A program made the translations under genes and the position numbers. The notes below the pieces were generated by a model. That model was not told the origin of the DNA. It did not search any database and was given only the letters and a program-made list of their open reading frames with translations. Below, piece after piece: positions 35,500 through 48,500 of a DNA stretch of 64,000 nucleotides; the stretch's first letter is position 1, and every line of letters starts with the position of its first letter. The stretch covers positions 5,290,849 through 5,354,848 of the forward strand of contig OX457031.1 of the NCBI GenBank assembly GCA_949752745.1, given 5' to 3'. This stretch comes from Protula sp. h YS-2021 (taxonomy: Eukaryota; Annelida; Polychaeta; Sabellida; Serpulidae).

Positions 35500-35576
<77 letters not shown>
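35500..35576. repeat. TA microsatellite
   Basis: About 38 uninterrupted TA units. Able to extrude as a cruciform and prone to length change. Confidence 0.95.
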
Positions 35577-35578
<2 letters not shown>

Positions 35579-35774
35579 TGTCATTCCAGCAATACGGGGA
35601 CCATTTTTTTGCTAAAAACCACAGTATTAGGGAGACAAAAAATATAAGGAGACCAAAAGTAGGTCTTCTCAATTCTTACCGTGTTTAAACGTTATGAAAC
35701 TACAAAGCAAACAAAAAAACGAATGATTCTATAGCATAGTGAATGTAATATTTTTTGTTTTAAAATTAAATTTG

Positions 35775-35790
35775 TATATATATATATAAG

Positions 35791-35856
<66 letters not shown>
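35775..35856. repeat. TA then GA microsatellite
   Basis: A short (TA)n to 35,789 runs into (GA)n with two AAAG interruptions. The purine/pyrimidine asymmetry could form triplex DNA. It lies about 360 bp upstream of the NIDO gene TATA box. Confidence 0.95.
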
Positions 35857-35858
<2 letters not shown>

Positions 35859-36217
35859 TCAGATTTGTCAGTGAAAGGTATAAAATATAACTCAATGTAT
35901 TGTGCTTAATGTAATTGATGAACAGGGAATTCACGGTTATAGTAAATTAATCTATTTTGTTATCTATACTCTGTTTCAATTTGCATATTAACATGAGGTA
36001 GAACAATATATTATTCTGGCTGTATAACGTTCAATGTTACAATTAGCAAATAAAATAACGTGACCTAAGCAAGAATTAGTGTCAGTTGAACATGTTGCTT
36101 TGATTGCTTAGAACATGTCCTTTAATTTTTTTGCAAGAACATGCGATTCATAAATTACACTTGTGAGTTAAGCTGAGTTAAGCAGCTTATCAAATGAGCC
36201 ACACCTAGTCTTTCAGC

Positions 36218-36225
36218 TATAAAAG
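36218..36225 (+). promoter_or_regulatory. TATA box of the NIDO-EGF gene
   Basis: TATAAAAG, 99 bp upstream of the start codon. Transcription would begin near 36,250 and give a 5' untranslated region of about 65 bases. A reverse GATAAG (CTTATC) at about 36,187 could bind a GATA factor. The match is to motif only. Confidence 0.6.
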
Positions 36226-36316
36226 ATCCTCCAAACCGACTTGCAATATTACTACTTTATGCACAGGGTCGAGCAATCACCGGATAAGTGGGAAGTCACG
36301 TGATAAAATCCTGACA

Positions 36317-36535
36317 ATGTGGAAAATAAACCTAATGCTACTCACGGCATTTCTAGCAATGCTTTCCATACCACCAATCAAAAGCCTCGTCCTGGATGAC
36401 GTACCGACATTTTTCTTTACTTTCGGCAGTAGCAATGGAGACTCAACTCTACATCTCAATGACGATGGGTTTTCTGACGAAATTGCCATAGCGACTGATT
36501 TTAAGTACTTCAGGAACAGCTATCGCAGTATATAT
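36317..36535 (+). CDS. Exon 1: signal peptide and start of NIDO domain
   Basis: Starts at the first ATG after the TATA box. Residues 1-23 ([20 protein letters not shown] then IKS) form a signal peptide. Then [19 protein letters not shown] and [10 protein letters not shown] match the opening of NIDO domains (FG-GNGD-L, FF---Y-S-YV). It ends in phase 0 at the consensus donor TAT|GTAAGT. Its Tyr joins VNTNGLISF of exon 2 to rebuild the conserved Y-VNTNG motif. Confidence 0.88.
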
Positions 36536-39500
36536 GTAAGTCACAGTTAAGTATGTATATCGCCACCTGTCTGTAAGTCACAGTTTACAAGTCACAATAT
36601 CATGTCAGTCACTGATTTTACATGAGTTACAGATTATGAACTACATTTATCTAAGTGACTGCTTACGTTTTTTCTACCTAAGTGACAGGTTACCTGTAAG
36701 CCAGTTCTATGTAAGTGGAGGGTTATCTGTAAGCCATTTCTATGTACGTGCCTGGTTACCTCTAAGCCATTTCAATGTACGTGCCTGGTTAACTCTAAGC
36801 CACTTCTATGGCCTACCATTAATGTACGAAGTGTACATAATTAAGAGTTTGCCTATACAGTAGCAGGTTTTTTGCAAAAAGATTACATTCTCTAAAGGAT
36901 TTAATGAATTTGTCTAATTGGGGGCGATTTAGGGAATATGCAGATTCATTAAATGTAAACACCCTAAAATTTTACTAATATAGAATTAACGTTCAACATT
37001 TATTTGCATTACCATCTACATTTACAATTTAGATAACCATCTAAGTTTGATCACAATGTTTCTAAAAGGGAGTACAAGGGGCCACAGAATGGTAATGTCA
37101 TTATATAAACTTGTCTTTGTGAACAAAACTGTCTTTGAACTGTTAATCATAACTTTTTAGCTAAGGGAGTTGAATGCCACTTTTTAGTAATTGTTTCGCT
37201 TCCAGTTGCAATGCTTGGATCACGTAATGTAGTGTATTGTAGTGTAATGTATGTAATGTATTTAGTAGTAATTGTAATGAGAACTTATACTCTTCGAAAG
37301 ATAAACTTATAAGGAGGTTTTCTGACACTCAAAGTCATCAAAATTATCACACAAAAATAAAAGTAGATGTAGCCATGGAAATCAATGCAGGATTAGCTTC
37401 CACTTGTAAGAAAAATATAGTAATCGAAATTTACTGCTAACCAAGCAAGAAGCCAGTGATTTAATTAAATGAAAAAGTAACCATTCATTACATATTTTCC
37501 TTCTCCTAGAATTTTCGCACTTATATATAAATTTTAAAAAAAACTCGTTTTAGTTATTCTTATTTGCTTTTATCAGCAGATCTAGTGTTCTATACTATTC
37601 CATGCAATAACTAAAATCTGTCAAAATGCCATCGAGTGTACCCACTCTCTGAAAAAATGTTAGAGACTGATTCTTTAAAGATCACTCAAAAGCTTGTGTG
37701 TAAGTGACATGTTTTGACTTTCACGAGACATTCCACATGACTTCAACGTGACATTGCGTATGCGCATTTTCTGGAAAATGTTTAGGTCTGATTCCTTAAG
37801 GTCAAAGGTTGCTTATACGTCACTGCGCATAATATTCTGACTTTCAAGTGATATTAAAATAATCACAGTGACAGTGACATTGAAATAATCAATCCCAACG
37901 ATTTATAAGGTAATCTCTGCTGATTACCAGATCCAAAGATTAATCTAATCTAATCTTAAGGACGTACCTTAAAATTTGTCTACAAATAAAAATTATGTTA
38001 TCCTTTTGCTCAAGTGTTCTAGTTATTATTTAATAAAACCTAATTTCTTCTGTCAGTAATAAGATAAAATATGGGATAACGAAAACTGGGTGTAATGATT
38101 TTAACAGGTAAACACAAATGGCTTGATTTCATTTAATAACGGGGAATCAAGATATACCCCAGTACCCTTTCCGATTGCCAACAGCCCGGTGATAGCTGTG
38201 TTCTGGGGCGATGTGGACACTCGCAATGGTGGATCAATCTTCTACAGGTACAACGACAGCACACCAGCACCGGGAGAGGAGAGGGGAGCACTCACGTTCC
38301 AGCTGGTTAACATGTCCATGTCTCTTTAAAACGACCCCGAGTGCAAATTTTGAAAAATGTCCCCTCTAACCAAACGCATAGTGCAGCACTAAAGGAACCC
38401 CTTTTTGGTAAAGGGTACTGAATTACTGAATTTAAATCATGCCTCCATCCCACCTTTGACGAAATTAGCACTTCGCGCGGAAAGCATCTGGCCTCAAAAA
38501 TTACCCGTTTGTCGCGAGCTTTTTGGGCACGTATCAAAATACATTCGTGCAAAGTGTCCCTTGGGACACTTGTCTTATCCGTGATCTAACAGACTAGCGC
38601 CTCGCAAAATGTCATTATGTTATTGCAATTCAGACAAAGCAAGGGAATTCGACATGTCTTTAAACAGTTTTGGAACACAATTTATACACTTACATAACAT
38701 TATGTAAATACGATCAGAATTTTGACTTTTGTTTAGACAATTACAAGCTCGGAGTTGCATGAATACTGTGTCTAAGAATATACAAAACATACTGTTATTC
38801 GGTTATTTTGTTATCTATCTATCTATCTGATAGACGAAAAAACAGGCTCACTTAAAGTTTTTTCTTGCTTTAATCGTGTACAGGCAAGTTGTTGACAGTA
38901 ATCGAGTTGAACCATAACTATGTGACGTCACAGATAAGGATTTATTTATTATTTGCATGTCGCCCAGGGAGGTTGGTGACAGTCACCGAGTTCAAACCGT
39001 ATTATAGCTATGAGACGTCACAGATAGCGCTTTGTTGATTGTTTGCGTGTCTGGCAGGGAGGTTGTTGACAGCAGTATGCTGGAGGAGATGAGCAACATT
39101 GTGCTTCAGGTGTATGCTTTCCGTGGAATACACTCATTTACAGCTACGTGGGCTTATGTTGTCACGTACTACAACGTAGCCGCATACGGCGGAGGAGACC
39201 TGGTAATATACTAAGTCATAAAACATGCATACTGATTCAGATTTTCCAGCAGCGTAGGCTGGTAGAGTTCAATCAGCTGAATTAGTGTCTAATTTATTTA
39301 GGCCGAGAAAATCTTCCATCTGTCTCTTACATTTTATTTCGTGAAGGTTGCTGTTCCTACAAAAATTGGTACTTTTACCACGAATATGTCGTGCAGATTC
39401 GTGCAACATATCCTGCTCTTTCAGTTTATAAATCACTCTACGCAAAACTAGAATTGCATCATTCATCATCTTAGTCGCAGCTCATTCCCTCGTTCTACTC

Positions 39501-42500
39501 CTCCCTCTCTAAGCCTTTCCCCCCTCTCTGTATATCACATACTCATTTTACGTTTCTCACTTGTATCACGTTTTTTAACAAAAGTGTGTCTTGCAGCGAA
39601 ATACTTTCCAAGTACTGCTCGTAAGTGACGGCGTGTACTCCTTTACAATATACCAGTACGGGCGTATTGAGTGGACCTATGGATCAGCCAGTGACAATAT
39701 TTCAGCGCAGGTGAATTCCCCTCTTGCTCCAGTAATTACTTAAGCTATTACTTAAGCGACTAATTAGCTGTCACTCAACAATTACTTTGATAATAGTTGG
39801 CATCAATACCATTAATGAGTACAATTTATTTTATACCTGCAAATTTGAAAAAAGTGTCTTCGTGTTAATTTTAGCTACATGGGAGTTTGAAACACACATT
39901 ATCAAACTTTACATGCATGTGATTTATTTCACTCCATTTAAAAGTAACTTTTGTATTAATTTAGTTGAAAAGACTGAACAAAATGTTTTTCGTTTCTCTC
40001 ATATCCTTTATTAAAAATTGTCAAATTATAGGATTATCTCTGGCGAACTCGTTATTCTAGAAGTGGTATCTCTTTTTATCCGAACACTATTTCATCTTTT
40101 TGGTTGTATTTGGTAGGTCGGGTTTGATGCTGGTAATGGCATAAATTACTACGCGATTCAGGCTTCACGAACTCCGGAAGTCATCCACATAAATAGAAAC
40201 ACTAACGCGGGGATGCCAGGGCGATGGCTATTCCGCATTGATGACGAGCAGATCGACGCACCAACAGAGGCCCGATTGGGTAACAACGACTTAGGCCATC
40301 CCACCATCAAAAATAGTCATTGGCATTTTCCAAAATACAGTAGTCGCGACTGCTGTCATGTTTGAGTCTTATTTGAGTCTAAATCTTTAGCACATCACCG
40401 TGTGTAGGTGTGACTTGTTTACATGAATCAAAGTGCATGTGTATCTGATTTATTTATCTAATTCTGTATATTTTCACAGTGCATGTGAATGCAACTTGTT
40501 TATCTAGCTCAAATATTTGTTTATAGTGTTTAACGGCCTGAATTTTTGATCTAGTTTTATCATTAAAAACATTTTACATTCACAAAACTGCGAAGGTGTG
40601 AACTGTAACAACCGTCAGTGCGTTGACGGTGCCGCTTCCTTCATTTGTTCCTGTGACAACGGCTACAGTGGAATATACTGTGAATTCAACATTTATTTTA
40701 AATAGATATTTATTCAAAAAAGATGTCTGCTTGCAATTGTGTGGCTTAATGTAGTTTACATGCTTTTTACTGTTTAACAACACATGACATAGTTATTATT
40801 TTTACATATTTCACATTACAAACAAAACAGTGGGTTTAATTAAACAGCAAAGTTTCACAGTTTGCATCTTTGAAAACATTTTACATTCACAAGTTAACAT
40901 AGACGACTGTGAAGGAGTAAACTGTAACAACGGACAATGCGTTGACGGTGTTGCCTCTTTTTCCTGTTCCTGTGACAACGGCTACAACGGCACATACTGT
41001 GAAGGTACATACTTAAGTGCTATTTGAAATACTTATATATTAAAAGTTAAGTCTGTTTACAATTCTGTAGCTTCGCGAGGTTGATATGCGTTTTGCTGTT
41101 TAAGAATTATGAAAGGCTATTCTTGTTTTACATTTTTAAGTAAAACAGAAGATTGCCTTTGATGAAATAAACCAGTTTTTCTGTTTGAATTTTGGTCTCA
41201 TTTCCATGTCTGTAACCTATTTGCAATCCAAAGTTAACAAAAACTACTGTGAATGAGTGAATTGTAATAACGGTCAGTGCGTTGACAGTATTACTTCCTT
41301 CGCTTTCTCTTGTGACAATGAATACAGTGGAACATACCGAGAAGGGATGTGATATTTATTTTAAGTATTTATTTATCGAAAACAAATTCTGTTTAAAATC
41401 ATGTGACCTACTGTAGTTTATGTGCTTTTCAATGTTTAATAACCCATGAAAAGACAGCTATTTTTCTGTTTTACGTTTCACATATGAAACAGAAGAGTGT
41501 CTCAGATTAAATAAACCATTTTCATTGATTGAATTTTTGCCTTACTTACATCTCTGAAAACATTTTACATTCACAAGTTAACATAGACGACTGTGAAGGA
41601 GTAAACTGTAGCAACGGACAATGCGTTGACGGTGTTGCCTCTTTTTCCTTTTCCTGTGACAACGGCTACAACGGTACATACTGCGAAGGTACATAATGAA
41701 GTGCTATTTGAAATACTTATATATCAAAAGTTAAGTCTGTTTACAATTCTGTAGCTTAGTGAGGTTGATATGAATTTTGCTGTTTAAGAATTATGAAAGG
41801 CTATTCTTGTTTTACATTTTTAAGAAAAACAGAAGATTGCCTTTGATGAAATAAACCAGTTTATCTGTTTGAATTTTGGTCTCATTTCCATGTCTGTAAC
41901 TTTTTACCAATCCCAAGTTAACAAAAACAACTGTGAATAAGTGAATTGTAATAACGGTCAGTGCGTTGACGGTATTGCTTCCTTCACTTGCTCTTGTGAC
42001 AATGAATACAGTGGAACATACTGAGAAGGGATGTGATATTATTTTAAGTATGTATTGATCGAAAACAAAGGGTCTGTTTTAAATCATGTGGCTTACTGTA
42101 CTTTATATGCTTTTCAATGTTTAATAACCCATGAAAAGACAGCTATTTTTATGTTTTACGTTTCACATATGAAACAGAAGAGTGTCTCAGATTAAATAAA
42201 TAATTTTGATTGATTGAATTTTGGCTTTACTTACATCTCTGAAAACATTTTACATTCACAAGTTAACATAGACGACTGTGAAGGAGTAAACTGTAACAAC
42301 GGACAATGCGTTGACGGTGTTGCCTCTTTTTTCTGTTCCTGTGACAACGGCTACAACGGTACATACTGCGAAGGTACATAATGAAGTGCTATTTGAAATG
42401 CTTATTTATTAAAACCTAAGTCTGTTTACAATTCTGTAGCTTAGTGAGGTTAATATGAATTTTGCTGTTTAAGAATTATGAAAGGCTATTCTTGTTTTAC

Positions 42501-45500
42501 ATTTTTAAGAAAAACAGAAGATTGCCTTTGATGAAATAAACCAGTTTCTCTGTTTGAATTTTGGTCTCATTTCCATGTCTGTAACCTATTCGCAATCCCA
42601 AGTTAACAAAAACTACTGTGAATGAGTGAATTGTAATAACGGTCAGTGCGTTGACAGTATTGCTTCCTTCACTTGCTCTTGTGACAATGAATACAGTGGA
42701 ACATACCGAGAAGGGATGTGATATTTATTTTAAGTATGTATTGATCGAAAACAAAGTCTGTTTTAAATCATGTGACCTACTGTAGTTTATACGCTTTTCA
42801 ATGTTTAATAACCCATGAAAAGACAGCTATTTTTATGTTTTACGTTTCACATATGAAACAGAAGAGTATCTCAGATTAAATAAATCATTTTGATTGATTG
42901 AATTTTGGCCTTACTTACTTCTCTGAAAACATTTTACATTCACAAGTTAACATAGACGACTGTGAAGGAGTAAACTGTAGCAACGGACAATGCGTTGACG
43001 GTGTTGCCTCTTTTTCCTGTTCCTGTGACAACGGCTACAACGGTACATACTGCGAAGGTACATAATGAAGTGCTATTTGAAATACTTATATATCAAAAGT
43101 TAAGTCTGTTTACAATTCTGTAGCTTAGTGAGGTTGATATGAATTTTGCTGTTTAAGAATTATGAAAGGATATTCTTGTTTTACATTTTTAAGAAAAACA
43201 GAAGATTGCCTTTGATGAAATAAACCAGTTTATCTGTTTGAATATTGGTCTGATTTCCATGTCTGTAACCTTTTACCAATCCCAAGTTAACAAAAACAAC
43301 TGTGAATAAGTGAATTGTAATAACGGTCAGTGCGTTGACGGTATTGCTTCCTTCTCTTGCTTTTGTGACAATGGATACAGTGGAACATACTGAGAAGGGA
43401 TGTGATATTATTTTAAGTATGTATTGATCGAAAACAAAGGGTCTGTTTTAAATCATGTGGTTTACTGTACTTTATATGCTTTTCAATGTTTAATAACCCA
43501 TGAAAAGACAGCTATTTTTATGTTTTACGTTTCACATATGAAACAGAAGAGTATCTCAGATTAAATAAATCATTTTGATTGATTGAATTTTGGCTTTACT
43601 TACATCTCTGAAAACATTTTACATTCACAAGTTAACATAGACGACTGTGAAGGAGTAAACTGTAGCAACGGACAATGCGTTGACGGTGTTGCCTCTTTTT
43701 TCTGTTCCTGTGACAACGGCTACAACGGTACATACATAATGAAGTTCCATTTGAAATGCTTATATATTAAAACCTAAGTCTGTTTACAATTCTGTAGCTT
43801 AGTGAGGTTGATATGAATTTTGCTGTTTAAGAATTATGAAAGGCTATTCTTGTTTTACATTTTTAAGAAAAACAGAAGATTGCCTTTGATGAAATAAACC
43901 AGTTTCTCTGTTTGAATTTTGGTCTCATTTCCATGTCTGTAACCTATTTGGAATCCCAAGTTAACAAAAACTACTGTGAATGAGTGAATTGTAATAACGG
44001 TCAGTGCGTTGACAGTATTGCTTCCTTCACTTGCTCTTGTGACAATGAATACAGTGGAACATACTGAGAAGTAATGTGATATTTATTTTAAGTATGTATT
44101 GATCGAAAACAACGGGTCTGTTTTAAATCATGTGACCTACTGTAGTTTATATGCTTTTTAATGTTTAATAACCCATGAAAAGACAGCTATTTTTATGTTT
44201 TACGTTTCACATATGAAACAGAAGAGTGTCTCAGATTAAATAAATCATTTTGATTGATTGAATTTTGGCTTTACTTACATCTCTGAAAACATTTTACATT
44301 CACAAGTTAACATAGACGACTGTGAAGGAGTAAACTGTAGCAACGGACAATGCGTTGACGGTGTTGCCTCTTTTTCCTGTTCCTGTGACAACGGCTACAA
44401 CGGTGCATACTGTGAAGGTACATAATTAAGTGCTATTTGAAATGCTTATATATTAAAACCTAAGTCTATTTACAATTCTGTAGCTTAGTGAGGTTGATAT
44501 GAATTTTGCTGTTGAAGAATTATGAAAGGCTATTCTTGTTTTACATTTTTAAGAAAAACAGAAGATTGCCTTTGATGAAATAAACCAGTTTATCTGTTTG
44601 AATTTTGGTCTCATTTCCATGTCTGTAACCTTTTACCAATCCCAAGTTAACAAAAACAACTGTGAATAAGTGAATTGTAATAACGGTCAGTGCGTTGACG
44701 GTATTGCTTCCTTCACTTGCTCTTGTGACAATGGATACAGTGGAACATACCGAGAAGGGATGTGATATTATTTTAAGTATGTATTGATCGAAAACAAAGG
44801 GTCTGTTTTAAATCATGTGGTTTACTGTACTTTATATGCTTTTCAATGTTTAATAACCCATGAAAAGACAGCTATTTTTATGTTTTACGTTTCACATATG
44901 AAACAGAAGAGTGTCTTAGATTAAATAAAGAATGAGTGAATTGTAATAACGGTCAGTGCGTTGACAGTATTCCTTCCTTCACTTGCTCTTGTGACAATGA
45001 ATACAGTGGAACATGCAGAGAAGGGATGTGATATTTATTTTAAGTATGTATTGATCGAAAAAAAAGTCTGTTTTAAATCATGTGACCTACTGTAGTTTAT
45101 ATGCTTTTCAATGTTTAATAACCCATGAAAAGACAGCTATTTTTATGTTTTACGTTTCACATATGAAACAGAAGAGTATCTCAGATTAAATAAATCATTT
45201 TGATTGATTGAATTTTGGCTTTACTTACATCTCTGAAAACATTTTACATTCACAAGTTAACATAGACGACTGTGAAGGAGTAAACTGTAGCAACGGACAA
45301 TGCGTTGACGGTGTTGCCTCTTTTTTCTGTTCCTGTGACAACGGCTACAACGGTACATACTGTGAAGGTACATAATGAAGTGCCATTTGAAATGCTTATA
45401 TATTAAAACCTAAGTCTGTTTACAATTCTGTAGCTTAGTGAGGTTGATATGAATTTTGCTGTTTAAGAATTATGAAAGGCTATTCTTGTTTTACATTTTT

Positions 45501-48500
45501 AAGAAAAACAGAAGATTGCCTTTGATGAAATAAACCAGTTTCTCTGTTTGAATTTTGGTCTCATTTCCATGTCTGTAACCTATTTCCAATCCCAAGTTAA
45601 CAAAAACTACTGTGATTGAGTGAATTGTAATAACGTCAGTGCGTTGACAGTATTGCTTCCTTCACTTGCTCTTGTGACAATGAATACAGTGGAACTTACT
45701 GAGAAGGGATGTGATATTTATTTTAAGTATGTATTGATCGAAAACAAAGTCTGTTTTAAATCATGTGAACTACTGTAGTTTATATGCTTTTCAATGTTTA
45801 ATAACCCATGAAAAGACAGCTATTTTTATGTTTTACGTTTCACATATGAAACAGAAGAGTGTCTAAGATTAAATAAATAATTTTGATTGATTGAATTTTG
45901 GCTTTACTTACATCTCTGAAAACATTTTACATTCACAAGTTAACATAGACGACTGTGAAGGAGTAAACTGTAGCAACGGACAATGCGTTGACGGTGTTGC
46001 CTCTTTTTCCTGTTCCTGTGACAACGGCTACAACGGTACATACTGTGAAGGTACATAATTAAGTGCTATTTGAAATGCTTATATATTAAAACCTAAGTCT
46101 GTTTACAATTCTGTAGCTTACTGAGGTTGATATGAATTTTGCTGTTTAAGAATTATGAAAGGCTATTCTTGTTTTACATTTTTAAGAAAAACAGAAGATT
46201 GCCTTTGATGAAATAAACCAGTTTATCTGTTTGAATTTTGGTCTCATTTCCATGTCTGTAACCTTTTACCAATCCCAAGTTAAAAAAAACAACTGTGAAT
46301 AAGTGAATTGTAATAACGGTCAGTGCGTTGACGGTATTGCTTCCTTCACTTGCTCTTGTGACAATGGATACAGTGGAACATACCGAGAAGGGATGTGATA
46401 TTATTTTAAGTATGTATTGATCGAAAACAAAGGGTCTGTTTTAAATCATGTGGTTTACTGTACTTTATATGCTTTTCAATGTTTAATAACCCATGAAAAG
46501 ACAGCTATTTTTATGTTTTACGTTTCACATATGAAACAGAAGAGTGTCTAAGATTAAATAAATCATTTTGATTGATTGAATTTTTGCCTAACTTACATCT
46601 CTGAAAACATTTTACATTCACAAGTTAACATAGACGACTGTGAAGGAGTAAACTGTAGCAACGGACAATGCGTTGACGGTGTTGCCTCTTTTTCCTGTTC
46701 CTGTGACAACGGCTACAACGGTACATACTGTGAAGGTACATAATGAAGTGCTATTTGAAATACTTATATATCAAAAGTTTAGTCTGTTTACAATTCTGTA
46801 GCTTAGTGAGGTTGATATGCGTTTTGCTGTTTAAGAATTATGAAAGGCTATTCTTGTTTTACATTTTTAAGAAAAACAGAAGATTGCCTTTGATGAAATA
46901 AACCAGTTTATCTGTTTGAATTTTGATCTCATTTCCATGTCTGTAACCTTTTACCAATCCCAAGTTAACAAAAACAACTGTGAATAAGTGAATTGTAATA
47001 ACGGTCAGTGCGTTGACGGTATTGCTTCCTTCACTTGCTCTTGTGACAATGGATACAGTGGAACATACCTAGAAGGGATGTGATATTATTTTAAGTATGT
47101 ATTGATCGAAAACAACGGGTCTGTTTTAAATCATGTGGCTTACTGTACTTTATATGCTTTTCAATGTTTAATAACCCATGAAAAGACAGCTATTTTTATG
47201 TTTTACGTTTCACGTATGAAACAGAAGAGTGTCTCAGATTAAATAAATAATTTTGATTGATTGAATTTTGGCTTTACTTACATCTCTGAAAACATTTTAC
47301 ATTCACAAGTTAACATAGACGACTGTGAAGGAGTAAACTGTAGCAACGGACAATGCGTTGACGGTGTTGCCTCTTTTTCCTGTTCCTGTGACAACGGCTA
47401 CAACGGTACATACTGTGAAGGTACATAATTAAGTGCTATTTGAAATGCTTATATATTAAAACCTAAGTCTGTTTACAATTCTGTAGCTTACTGAGGTTGA
47501 TATGAATTTTGCTGTTTAAGAATTATGAAAGGCTATTCTTGTTTTACATTTTTAAGAAAAACAGAAGATTGCCTTTGATGAAATAAACCAGTTTATCTGT
47601 TTGAATTTTGGTCTCATTTCCATGTCTGTAACCTTTTACCAATCCCAAGTTAACAAAAACAACTGTGAATAAGTGAATTGTAATAACGGTCAGTGCGTTG
47701 ACGGTATTGCTTCCTTCACTTGCTCTTGTGACAATGGATACAGTGGAACATACCGAGAAGGGATGTGATATTATTTTAAGTATGTATTGATCGAAAACAA
47801 AGGGTCTGTTTTAAATCATGTGGTTTACTGTACTTTATATGCTTTTCAATGTTTAATAACCCATGAAAAGACAGCTATTTTTATGTTTTACGTTTCACAT
47901 ATGAAACAGAAGAGTGTCTAAGATTAAATAAATCATTTTGATTGATTGAATTTTTGCCTAACTTACATCTCTGAAAACATTTTACATTCACAAGTTAACA
48001 TAGACGACTGTGAAGGAGTAAACTGTAGCAACGGACAATGCGTTGACGGTGTTGCCTCTTTTTCCTGTTCCTGTGACAACGGCTACAACGGTACATACTG
48101 TGAAGGTACATAATTAAGTGCTATTTGAAATGCTTATATATTAAAACCTAAGTCTGTTTACAATTCTGTAGCTTAGTGAGGTTGATATGAATTTTGCTGT
48201 TTAAGAATTATGAAAGGCTATTCTTGTTTTACATTTTTAAGAAAAACAGAAGATTGCCTTTGATGAAATAAACCAGTTTATCTGTTTGAATTTTGGTCTC
48301 ATTTCCATGTCTGTAACCTTTTACCAATCCCAAGTTAACAAAAACAACTGTGAATAAGTGAATTATAATAACGGTCAGTGCGTTGACGGTATTGCTTCCT
48401 TCACTTGCTCTTGTGACAATGAATACAGTGGAACATACTGAGAAGGGATGTGATATTTATTTTAAGTATGTATTGATCGAAAACAAAGTCTGTTTTAAAT

